Position numbers and translations under genes: made by a program. Positions 1 to 5,645 of a DNA stretch of 8,339 nt are shown piece by piece. The DNA comes from Smithella sp. UBA2180. GTDB taxonomy: Bacteria > Desulfobacterota > Syntrophia > Syntrophales > Smithellaceae. The stretch spans positions 1 to 8,339 of the forward strand of contig DCVU01000132.1 in the NCBI GenBank assembly GCA_002327415.1, given 5' to 3'. Each line of letters begins with the position of its first letter. Within the stretch, counting starts at the first letter, position 1. The notes under the pieces were generated by a model that searched no databases, had not been told where the DNA came from, and saw only the letters and a program-made list of their open reading frames with translations.

Positions 1-1248
1 GTTTCTCTCTGCTGTGAAATTAATTAAAAATGTCTCAAGGCCTTCTTTGCTGAAGTTCTGTACGGAAGCAATAGCGTTGATCATTGCTTTCAAATGGAGC
101 AGAACATCGGCAGTCAGAAATTTTTGAGCAGCCTGTTCTTCATATTTAATCTCTTCAGCGAAATAGAAATCGGCCATATTGGCCAGTTCCACCAGCGTTT
201 TTACCCGCGTATGTAAATCGGCAATCACTTTTTGAGTGAAGACGGCATCGCTCGTGTTGATTCCGGCCGGCCATAGAGGTTTCATCTCTTCCATTAACCG
301 CTCTGGAGACGCTTCTTTTATATAGTGCGAGTTGAGCCAGAGAAGTTTTTCGGGATTGAAAACAGCGGGTGATTTGCCGACGGCATCCAGATCGAAAAGT
401 TCAATCAGATCTTTTTGTGAAAATATTTCCTGGTCTCCGTGAGCCCAGCCGAGACGCACCAGATAATTAACCAGAGCTTCCGGTAAAAATCCCATTTCCT
501 TATAGGCCATAACGGAAGTGGCGCCGTGGCGCTTGCTCAAACGAGCCTTGTCCGATCCTAAAATCATCGGGACATGGGCGAATTTGGGCACATCAAAACC
601 CAGCGCTTGATACATTAAAATCTGGCGGGGTGTATTGTTGACATGATCATCGCCGCGGATAACGTGGGTGATGTTCATGAGCGCGTCATCGATGACCACG
701 GCAAAATTATATGTTGGATAGCCGTCACCGCGTTCGATTATCAAATCGTCCAGTTCATCATTATTAAAACTGATATTTCCTTTAATAAGGTCTTCCACTA
801 CAGTTATGCCGGTTTGCGCGCCGCGAAAGCGTACGACACTGCCGGGAGTCTTCTTTAAATTTTTGTCTCGGCAGGTACCGTCGTATTTGGGTTTGTTACC
901 AGTCGCCAAGGCTTGTTTTCGTTTTTCTTCCAGCTCTTCGGGGGTGCAGGTGCAGTAGTAGGCTTTGCCTTCATTGATCAGCTTTTGCACCATGTCGCGG
1001 TGCAAATCTACTCGCTGGGCCTGAAAATAAGGCCCTTCATCCCAGTTTAAGCCCAGCCAGGTCATGGCATCCAAGATGGCTTTGGTCGATTCGTCGGTGG
1101 AACGCTGCTGATCGGTATCTTCGATCCGCAAAACAAATTCTCCGCTGTGATGGCGGGTATAAAGCCAGCTAAAAAGAGCGGTTCGCGCTCCGCCGATGTG
1201 CAAATAACCTGTCGGTGAAGGGGCGAAACGGGTTCTGATTTTTTCCAT
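1..1248 (-). CDS. gltX: Glutamyl-tRNA synthetase, N-terminal 416 residues (3' end outside the window)
   Basis: Class I aminoacyl-tRNA synthetase that charges tRNA(Glu) with glutamate using ATP in the cytoplasm. Read on the minus strand, the frame is open from the ATG at 1248 to the window edge. The N-terminus FAPSPTGYLHIGGARTALF carries the HIGH-type motif (HIGG, residues 17-20). RIEDTD follows, and the KMSKS-type loop is RLSKRHG (236-242). The residue pattern around GDDHVNNTPRQ and GWAHGD fits GluRS rather than GlnRS or the short GluQ-RS. A zinc-knuckle-like insert has C99, C101 and C126, with D128 where E. coli GluRS has His. The family is usually about 470-490 residues, so roughly 50-75 C-terminal residues of the anticodon-binding domain are missing here. 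An AAGGA Shine-Dalgarno sequence lies about 8 bases before the start. The gene is divergent from yceD and has its own promoter. Whether it is discriminating or non-discriminating cannot be told from this fragment. Confidence 0.97.
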   Translation of the reverse strand, partial: MEKIRTRFAPSPTGYLHIGGARTALFSWLYTRHHSGEFVLRIEDTDQQRSTDESTKAILDAMTWLGLNWDEGPYFQAQRVDLHRDMVQKLINEGKAYYCTCTPEELEEKRKQALATGNKPKYDGTCRDKNLKKTPGSVVRFRGAQTGITVVEDLIKGNISFNNDELDDLIIERGDGYPTYNFAVVIDDALMNITHVIRGDDHVNNTPRQILMYQALGFDVPKFAHVPMILGSDKARLSKRHGATSVMAYKEMGFLPEALVNYLVRLGWAHGDQEIFSQKDLIELFDLDAVGKSPAVFNPEKLLWLNSHYIKEASPERLMEEMKPLWPAGINTSDAVFTQKVIADLHTRVKTLVELANMADFYFAEEIKYEEQAAQKFLTADVLLHLKAMINAIASVQNFSKEGLETFLINFTAERN

Positions 1249-1275
1249 TATTTTATTTTCCTTACTTTTTGTAGA

Positions 1276-1305
1276 CTTATAGGGTTGAGATTACCTTTTT
1301 GTCAA
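1276..1305 (-). promoter_or_regulatory. Candidate sigma-70-type promoter of gltX
   Basis: On the minus strand, a perfect TTGACA (-35, 1300-1305) is followed after 18 bases by TATAAG (-10, 1276-1281; 5 of 6 consensus bases). Transcription would begin near 1268-1270, giving a leader of only about 20 bases before the gltX ATG at 1248. That leader contains the AAGGA ribosome binding site and has no room for a T-box or other aptamer. This is a sequence match only. Confidence 0.7.
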
Positions 1306-1398
1306 GTGCCTTGATTTTTTTACCAATCCGTTAATTTTGTTAATAAATGGAATTTTGCCTCTAAAATATAAAAAGAGACATTTATCTTGAACATTTGC

Positions 1399-1412
1399 AG
1401 GCTTATAAGCCT
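1399..1412. repeat. Perfect 14-bp palindrome, possible operator
   Basis: AGGCTTATAAGCCT is identical to its reverse complement. It has no T-tract on either side, and as RNA it would form only a 5-bp stem with a TATA loop, so a transcription terminator is unlikely. It lies about 95 bases upstream of the gltX -35 element and about 75 bases upstream of the candidate yceD -35 element. That position would suit a binding site for a dimeric regulator, but no regulator is identified. Confidence 0.4.
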
Positions 1413-1485
1413 AAAAATGATGCAGATGATTAAAACAATTTAAACTTTTTCTATTTAATCCCTCGGTAAAATTAGCAAATTATAC

Positions 1486-1514
1486 TTGACAAGGTGGGAA
1501 AATTATAATTTACT
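1486..1514 (+). promoter_or_regulatory. Candidate promoter for yceD-rpmF
   Basis: A perfect TTGACA stands at 1486-1491. At the ideal 17-base spacing the -10 would be the poor TTTACT (1509-1514). A perfect TATAAT is present at 1504-1509, but only 12 bases after the -35, which is too short for normal use. One of these hexamers probably works with a weaker partner. Either choice puts the start of transcription near 1516-1522, about 40-47 bases before the yceD ATG. Confidence 0.4.
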
Positions 1515-1518
1515 TCCT

Positions 1519-1532
1519 CGATTAATTAATCG
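1519..1532. repeat. Perfect 14-bp palindrome over the likely yceD transcription start
   Basis: CGATTAATTAATCG is fully self-complementary. It lies immediately downstream of the candidate -10 hexamers, overlapping or just after the expected start of transcription. This is a typical site for a repressor operator. A T-run follows at 1540-1545, but the palindrome is AT-rich and has no spare loop, so it would be a very weak terminator. No known operator consensus was recognised. Confidence 0.45.
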
Positions 1533-1562
1533 GCAGAGTTTTTTTAAGGCAGTAGACGTTAG

Positions 1563-2105
1563 ATGGCTAATTCTTTGAAAATTAACGTGTTTCTCATTCC
1601 GGAAGAAGGGCAGCGCGTCGTGTTTTCCGAAGGGGATGCCTGGTTTCGAGGTTGTTTCAAGGATAGCGAAAAGCCTGATTTCGCTCTGGAGAAGGTTGAT
1701 GTAGATTGTTTGATAACAAAAACGTCAGGAACTGTTTTTATTAAAGGTTTGTTTTCCGCGATTATTGATATTTGTTGTAGCCGCTGTCTGGAGCACGCAA
1801 GCTTACCAATTGGCAGCGATTTTGCTTATACTTTGGTTCCCGCGAAAGCTGAAACAAGGGAAGATTTAGAGCTGATGCCCGAAGAATTGGAAATAAGTTA
1901 TTATCAAGGTGATTTTATTGATCTTGCGCCTATTATCTGTGAACAGATAATTCTGCAGATACCAATGAAGGCTCTTTGTAGTGAAGAATGTAAAGGTTTG
2001 TGCCCGTACTGTGGCGCTAATTTGAACACTTCTTCTTGTAATTGCCATTTAAATGTTGTTAACGATCGAATGGCTGTGTTAAAAAATTTTAGAGTAAAAA
2101 ATTAA
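1563..2105 (+). CDS. yceD: YceD/DUF177 family protein (23S rRNA accumulation protein)
   Basis: This 180-residue protein belongs to the DUF177/YceD family, whose E. coli member is needed for normal accumulation of 23S rRNA; its molecular action is not settled. Recognition rests on the C-terminal signature C139-x3-C143-KGLCPYCGANLN (C147, C150), followed by C159 and C161, and on a middle Cys cluster (C71, C72, C75). The cysteines look metal-binding and resemble those of Gram-positive and deltaproteobacterial members. Length is normal for the family. The rpmF gene follows 19 bases later, which is the classic neighbour of this family. The start is the ATG at 1563, giving MANSLKI. Only a weak AAGG lies upstream, about 13 bases away, so translation initiation may be modest. 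Confidence 0.9.
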   Translation: MANSLKINVFLIPEEGQRVVFSEGDAWFRGCFKDSEKPDFALEKVDVDCLITKTSGTVFIKGLFSAIIDICCSRCLEHASLPIGSDFAYTLVPAKAETREDLELMPEELEISYYQGDFIDLAPIICEQIILQIPMKALCSEECKGLCPYCGANLNTSSCNCHLNVVNDRMAVLKNFRVKN

Positions 2106-2124
2106 CTATAAAAAAGGATAATTT

Positions 2125-2310
2125 ATGCCAAATCCGGTAAAGAGACATTCCAAAACCAGACGTAACCAAAGAAGGGCGAATGATTTTTTGAAATCGCCGT
2201 CATTGTCTTTATGTCCGCAATGCAATGAGCCGAAATTGCCTCATCGCGTCTGCCCGAAATGTGAAACCTATAAGGGCAGGGAATACAAAAAAGCAGAAAA
2301 GAATGACTAG
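2125..2310 (+). CDS. rpmF: 50S ribosomal protein L32
   Basis: A small basic component of the large ribosomal subunit. The 61-residue protein starts MPNPVKRHSKTRRNQRRAN, the typical L32 N-terminus. It carries an intact zinc ribbon C30-P-Q-C33 ... C43-P-K-C46, so it is the zinc-binding (C+) form rather than a zinc-independent paralogue. Length is normal (about 56-62 residues). A good AAGGA ribosome binding site (2114-2118) sits 6 bases before the ATG. It lies 19 bases downstream of yceD and is presumably co-transcribed with it. In many bacteria plsX and fabH follow directly; here a 345-base gap follows instead. Confidence 0.97.
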   Translation: MPNPVKRHSKTRRNQRRANDFLKSPSLSLCPQCNEPKLPHRVCPKCETYKGREYKKAEKND

Positions 2311-2509
2311 TATCATAAATAAGAATAACAATGGCTAATGTGGCACGCGTATTTATAGGGCAAGGCACACAATATAATAGGCATTGGCAGTTACTTATTG
2401 CCGAGATTTACTATTATAAATGAAAAGATTAAGCTTAATAAGCCGGAAAGATATATATTTTGTTTATAAAACTTTGAATACGCTTTTCTTATAGAAAAAT
2501 AAGGAATTA

Positions 2510-2539
2510 TTTTCAAAAAACAGGTAAAAGAAATATAAT
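2510..2539 (+). promoter_or_regulatory. Candidate promoter for acpP-fabF
   Basis: A perfect TATAAT at 2534-2539 is preceded, 18 bases upstream, by TTTTCA (2510-2515; 4 of 6 consensus -35 bases). Transcription would begin near 2546, giving a leader of about 110 bases before the acpP ATG. The long AT-rich gap after rpmF fits an independent promoter here. Such AT content also makes chance TATAAT matches common. Confidence 0.5.
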
Positions 2540-2557
2540 TTAACTTTAGGGCAATCA

Positions 2558-2647
2558 CGGGGATGAATCCTCAAAACAAGCGAAGGTGTGTTGAACCCCC
2601 CGCTTCACTTTCGGAATTGGAGTTTTACGAATAATAGGCTGGAGGAG
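2558..2647 (+). promoter_or_regulatory. Potentially structured acpP leader with strong ribosome binding site
   Basis: Three alternative pairings are visible. Hairpin A is GGGGA (2559-2563), loop TGAA, TCCTC (2568-2572), with one G-U. Hairpin B is CGAAGGTG (2581-2588) with CACTTTCG (2606-2613), eight pairs with one G-U and a 17-base loop. The loop of B holds six Cs (2596-2601), and CCCCG (2598-2602) can pair with CGGGG (2558-2562) as a pseudoknot, which would break hairpin A. The Shine-Dalgarno sequence GGAGGAG (2641-2647), 8 bases before the ATG, is complementary over five bases to the TCCTC arm of A. No U-tract follows hairpin B, so it is not a terminator. It matches no riboswitch class I recognise. 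Confidence 0.35.
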
Positions 2648-2655
2648 AATTTTGC

Positions 2656-2892
2656 ATGACATTAGAAGAGAAAGTCATTAAACTTGTTGTGGAACAACTG
2701 GATGTAACCAAAGAACAATGCGTTTTGGAAGCTTCTTTTATTGATGATTTAGGAGCGGACTCTTTAGATATTGTTGAGTTACTCATGGAGATGGAAGAAG
2801 CTTTTGGTGTAGAGATAGCTGACGAAGAGCTGGAAAAAATTGTTACAATTAAAGACGTAATTGATTTTCTTAAGCAAAAAGGTATCAATTAA
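2656..2892 (+). CDS. acpP: Acyl carrier protein
   Basis: A small acidic four-helix protein that carries growing acyl chains as thioesters on a 4'-phosphopantetheine arm in type II fatty acid synthesis. The 78-residue sequence has the attachment motif DDLGADSLDIVELLMEMEE, with Ser36 as the modified residue and the acidic recognition helix following it. Length and the C-terminal region (VTIKDVIDFLKQK) are normal. A very strong GGAGGAG ribosome binding site fixes the start and fits the high expression expected of ACP. It carries one unusual cysteine, C22. fabF follows 23 bases later, the standard acpP-fabF pair. The usual upstream partners fabD and fabG are not present. Confidence 0.97.
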   Translation: MTLEEKVIKLVVEQLDVTKEQCVLEASFIDDLGADSLDIVELLMEMEEAFGVEIADEELEKIVTIKDVIDFLKQKGIN

Positions 2893-2915
2893 TTTACCAT
2901 ACAGGATTTTAACCA

Positions 2916-4163
2916 ATGAAAAGGCGTGTTGTTGTAACAGGTCTTGGAGCGCTGACTCCTTTGGGAAATTCAGTTCACCAGTCATGGGAAAGCGCAGTTA
3001 CGGGTAAATCCGGTATAGGCCCAATTACCAAGTTTGATAGCCATTCTTATAAATCCCAGATAGCCGGCGAAATAAAAAATTTCGATCCGACGCAATTTGT
3101 CAATAAGCAGGAAATCCGCCGCTACGATGACTTTATTCTTTATGCTCTGGCTGCTTCGGAAATGGCTGTGGCTGATGCGAAATTGACGATCAGTCCGGAA
3201 TTTTCTGAGCGTGCCGGTGTAATAATCGGTTCTGCTATTGGCGGCTTGTCAACACTGGAAGAAGAATTCGGAAATCTGTTTAGTGATAATCCCCGTAAAA
3301 TTTCTCCATTTTCTGTCCCTGCAATTCTTGCCAATTTGGCTTCCGGCCATGTCTCTATTCGATTTGGAGCCAAAGGTCCCATAAATTGTGCCGTTACCGC
3401 CTGTGCCGCGGGAACATCGGCTATTGGCGACGCTTATAAAGCCATTGCGTATGGGGATGCCGATGTAATGATTACAGGTGGTACTGAAGCGGCGATAACG
3501 CAATTAGCCGTGGGAGGCTTCGGTGCCATGCGCGCGCTATCTGTGAGAAACGATGACCCTCAGAGGGCCAGCCGTCCATTTGATAAAGACCGTGACGGTT
3601 TTGTCATCGGAGAAGGTTGTGGCATAATTATTCTGGAAGAATTATCCTTGGCTCTCGATAGGGGCGCCCGCATTTATGCGGAACTTGCCGGTTATGGATG
3701 CACGTCTGACGCTTTTCATATGGCTGCTCCGCCGCCTGGGCATGAAGGTGCCGCCCGTAGCATGAAGATAGCTATAAAAGACGCCGGTTTAAATCCCGAG
3801 GATATCGATTACATCAATGCTCATGGCACATCAACGCCGCTCAATGATTTGTATGAAACTCAAGCCATTAACTTTCTCTTTGGAGAACACGCCAAAAAGC
3901 TCATGGTCAGTTCCACGAAATCCATGACCGGTCATATGCTGGGGGCTACTGGAGGAGTGGAAGCCATTTTTGCGATCAAAGCCCTGCAGGAGGGTATCAT
4001 TCCGCCCACGATTAATCTGGATAATCCCGGCGAGGGATGCAATCTTGATTATGTGCCTAAGGTCGCAAAGTCTAAAGAAATAAATACAGCGATGTCCAAC
4101 ACTTTTGGTTTTGGCGGTGTCAATGCTGTTTTGTTATTTAAGAAATTTAATGAGCCAAGCTGA
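2916..4163 (+). CDS. fabF: 3-oxoacyl-ACP synthase II (beta-ketoacyl-ACP synthase KAS II)
   Basis: Condenses malonyl-ACP with acyl-ACP in the elongation cycle of fatty acid synthesis. The 415-residue thiolase-fold protein has the complete Cys-His-His catalytic set: C163 in the nucleophile motif TACAAGTSAIGDA, H303 in NAHGTSTPLND and H340 in STKSMTGHMLGATGG. These are the same positions as in E. coli FabF. The N-terminus MKRRVVVTGLGALTPLGN and the C-terminal SNTFGFGGVNAVLLF are typical, with Val402 where Thr is more usual. The CAGGA ribosome binding site at 2902-2906 supports the ATG at 2916. It follows acpP by 23 bases. Its stop codon TGA is also the first triplet of a 49-base imperfect tandem repeat. 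The His-type active site separates it from FabH (Cys-His-Asn). Confidence 0.97.
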   Translation: MKRRVVVTGLGALTPLGNSVHQSWESAVTGKSGIGPITKFDSHSYKSQIAGEIKNFDPTQFVNKQEIRRYDDFILYALAASEMAVADAKLTISPEFSERAGVIIGSAIGGLSTLEEEFGNLFSDNPRKISPFSVPAILANLASGHVSIRFGAKGPINCAVTACAAGTSAIGDAYKAIAYGDADVMITGGTEAAITQLAVGGFGAMRALSVRNDDPQRASRPFDKDRDGFVIGEGCGIIILEELSLALDRGARIYAELAGYGCTSDAFHMAAPPPGHEGAARSMKIAIKDAGLNPEDIDYINAHGTSTPLNDLYETQAINFLFGEHAKKLMVSSTKSMTGHMLGATGGVEAIFAIKALQEGIIPPTINLDNPGEGCNLDYVPKVAKSKEINTAMSNTFGFGGVNAVLLFKKFNEPS

Positions 4164-4246
4164 AAACGAACGAAGTGAAGTTTGAAGCGTAAGGCGTAGT
4201 GAGACTCTCTGAAAACGAGCGTAGCGAGATTTGAAGAGTAAGTCGA
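4161..4246 (+). repeat. Imperfect tandem repeat, 49-base period, starting at the fabF stop codon
   Basis: Unit 1 (from 4161) and unit 2 (from 4210) both begin TGAAAACGA. They agree at 29 of 36 aligned positions without gaps, then diverge. Both carry short iterations of the form cGnAGnGAG, for example GAGCGTAGCGAG in unit 2. The first TGA is the fabF stop. No coding frame of interest crosses the repeat. Its origin is unknown; local duplication is the simplest reading. Confidence 0.7.
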
Positions 4247-4250
4247 ACTA

Positions 4251-4276
4251 TCCAATCCCGATAAATCGGGATTGGA
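4251..4276. repeat. Perfect 11-bp inverted repeat (strong hairpin) after fabF
   Basis: TCCAATCCCGA (4251-4261), loop TAAA, TCGGGATTGGA (4266-4276). The stem is perfect and would be stable in RNA or DNA. It lacks a following T-tract on either strand, so it is not a standard intrinsic terminator. It may act as an mRNA-stabilising end for acpP-fabF, a weak terminator, or a dispersed hairpin repeat. It lies about 90 bases before glyA. Confidence 0.6.
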
Positions 4277-4279
4277 AAT

Positions 4280-4327
4280 TATCCCCTGAGCGAATAACCT
4301 GAAGGTTACTATAGGCGAATGGGGATA
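4280..4327. repeat. Nested inverted repeat in front of glyA
   Basis: The outer arms TATCCCC (4280-4286) and GGGGATA (4321-4327) are perfectly complementary. Inside them lies a second stem TAACC (4295-4299), loop TGAA, GGTTA (4304-4308). The two stems are separated by an internal loop in which GCGAAT occurs twice in the same orientation (4290-4295 and 4315-4320). The symmetry suggests a folded RNA or a mobile-repeat remnant. It does not match the glycine, THF or ZTP riboswitch patterns that might be expected before glyA. Confidence 0.45.
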
Positions 4328-4367
4328 GTGAAATAAGTAGACTTAAGAATTAAGGAGAAAAGTTTTC

Positions 4368-5621
4368 ATGTCTTTTTTAGAGAAAGTCGATCCGGAAGTC
4401 AGTCGGGCCATTGATTTGGAAACACATCGACAATCAGAAAAAATTGAACTGATTGCTTCAGAGAATTTTGTGAGTGAAGCGGTATTGGAAGCCCAGGGAT
4501 CAGTGATGACCAATAAATACGCGGAGGGTTATCCGGGGAAACGTTACTACGGCGGTTGTGAATATGTTGATATTGTGGAGAGTCTGGCGATTGATCGCTG
4601 TAAACAACTTTTCGGAGCCGATCACGTCAACGTTCAGCCGCATTCCGGTACGCAGGCGAATATGGCCGTATATTTTGCTGCGGTGCAGCCGGGCGATACG
4701 GTTCTGGGAATGAATTTATCTCACGGTGGACATCTGTCTCATGGCAGTCCGGCCAATTTTTCCGGTAAATTTTATAAAATTATTCCCTACGGCGTCAGCA
4801 AAGATACAGAGACTATTGATTATGACGAAGTAGAAAGATTAACCAAAGAACATAAACCTAAAATGATTGTTGTCGGCGCGAGCGCCTATCCCCGGACGAT
4901 TGATTTTGAAAAGTTCCGGAAAGTTGCGGATGAAGTCGGCGCCGTGATTATGGCGGACATTGCCCATATCGCGGGGCTGGTTTGCACCGGACTGCATCCT
5001 TCCCCCGTTCCCGTTTGTGAATACGTCACAACCACAACGCATAAAACTTTGCGCGGGCCGCGCGGAGGTCTGGTTATGTGCAAGGAAGCTTACGCCAAAA
5101 CATTAAACAGCAGGGTTTTTCCCGGTATGCAGGGCGGCCCTTTAATGCATGTGATTGCCGCTAAAGCCGTCGCTTTCAAAGAAGCGCTTGAGCCGGAATT
5201 CAAGGAATATCAAAAACAGATAATTAAAAATGCTCAGGCCATGGCGGATGAACTGAAGAATCAGGGATTCCGGATTGTTTCGGGAGGAACGGACAATCAT
5301 TTGATGCTGGTTGATTTAACTTCCAAGGGCGTTACAGGAAAAGACGCGCAGGAATCACTGGATCGCGCCGCTATCACCGTCAATAAAAACGGTATTCCCT
5401 TTGATACCCAGGGACCTCAGGTAACCAGCGGAATCAGAGTCGGCACTCCTGCAGTCACAACCAGAGGCATGAAAGAAAACGAGATGCGATTGATTGCATC
5501 CTATATTGCCGATGTCATTAAAAATATTAATGACGAGCAGAACATTAAGGCCATTGCGGAAAAGGTGAAAACTCTTTGCGCTCAGTTTCCCCTTTATCAA
5601 GGCAGGAGTAAAAACCTGTAA
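4368..5621 (+). CDS. glyA: Serine hydroxymethyltransferase
   Basis: PLP enzyme that interconverts serine plus tetrahydrofolate with glycine plus 5,10-methylene-tetrahydrofolate, the main one-carbon source for thymidylate and purine synthesis. At 417 residues it is the normal bacterial length. Visible family features are SENFVS (31-36), NKYAEGYPGKRYYGG (49-63), HSGTQAN (92-98), the PLP-contacting D197 and H200 in MADIAH, and the PLP-binding lysine K226 in VTTTTHKTLRGPRGG. R357 in SGIRVGTPA is the substrate-carboxylate arginine. An AAGGAG ribosome binding site (4352-4357) lies 10 bases upstream of the ATG. It stands 204 bases after fabF across a repeat-rich spacer, so it may start a new transcript, though I found no clear promoter there. 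The dCMP deaminase gene follows after 24 bases. Confidence 0.98.
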   Translation: MSFLEKVDPEVSRAIDLETHRQSEKIELIASENFVSEAVLEAQGSVMTNKYAEGYPGKRYYGGCEYVDIVESLAIDRCKQLFGADHVNVQPHSGTQANMAVYFAAVQPGDTVLGMNLSHGGHLSHGSPANFSGKFYKIIPYGVSKDTETIDYDEVERLTKEHKPKMIVVGASAYPRTIDFEKFRKVADEVGAVIMADIAHIAGLVCTGLHPSPVPVCEYVTTTTHKTLRGPRGGLVMCKEAYAKTLNSRVFPGMQGGPLMHVIAAKAVAFKEALEPEFKEYQKQIIKNAQAMADELKNQGFRIVSGGTDNHLMLVDLTSKGVTGKDAQESLDRAAITVNKNGIPFDTQGPQVTSGIRVGTPAVTTRGMKENEMRLIASYIADVIKNINDEQNIKAIAEKVKTLCAQFPLYQGRSKNL

Positions 5622-5645
5622 ACTAATTCATGAAAGTGTGCAGCT

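Larger units (their letters stand above)
1249..1562. other. AT-rich divergent intergenic region between gltX and yceD
   Basis: These 314 bases separate two divergently transcribed genes and contain no credible coding frame. They hold the gltX promoter on the minus strand, a candidate yceD promoter on the plus strand, and two perfect 14-bp palindromes centred 120 bp apart. The stretch 1311-1398 is plain AT-rich DNA in which I see no further structure. Confidence 0.8.
2311..2655. other. 345-base gap between rpmF and acpP without a convincing gene
   Basis: The first part (2311-2500) is AT-rich and holds only tiny frames of 30 and 24 codons (2331-2423 and 2420-2494), neither with a ribosome binding site. 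The second part contains a candidate promoter (2510-2539) and a GC-richer leader with stem-forming segments (2558-2613) before a strong ribosome binding site for acpP. In related gene clusters, as I recall them, this is where plsX, fabH, fabD and fabG stand; none fits in this space. A deletion or relocation of those genes is one explanation, not a demonstrated one. Confidence 0.75.

Noticed and set aside
643..858. Plus-strand frame of 71 codons
   Set aside because: It lies wholly opposite the clear gltX coding frame, has no ribosome binding site and resembles no family I know.
2373..2378. TATAAT hexamer after rpmF as a promoter
   Set aside because: No acceptable -35 hexamer lies 16-18 bases upstream, and the DNA is AT-rich enough for chance matches.
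2367..2382. NrdR-box-like sequence in the rpmF-acpP gap
   Set aside because: It fits only the left half of the palindromic NrdR consensus. The partner box expected about 31-32 bases away is not there.
2384..2404. Six-pair hairpin as an rpmF terminator
   Set aside because: The stem is short with one G-U pair, and no uninterrupted T-run follows.
2420..2494. Twenty-four-codon frame in the rpmF-acpP gap
   Set aside because: It has no ribosome binding site, no recognisable motif and low-complexity AT-rich codons.
2558..2613. Cyclic di-GMP (GEMM) riboswitch before acpP
   Set aside because: The conserved GEMM core sequences and the GNRA-type tetraloop with its receptor are not present; only generic stems are seen.
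4251..4367. Glycine, THF or ZTP riboswitch controlling glyA
   Set aside because: None of the conserved core sequences of these classes is visible; only inverted repeats are present.
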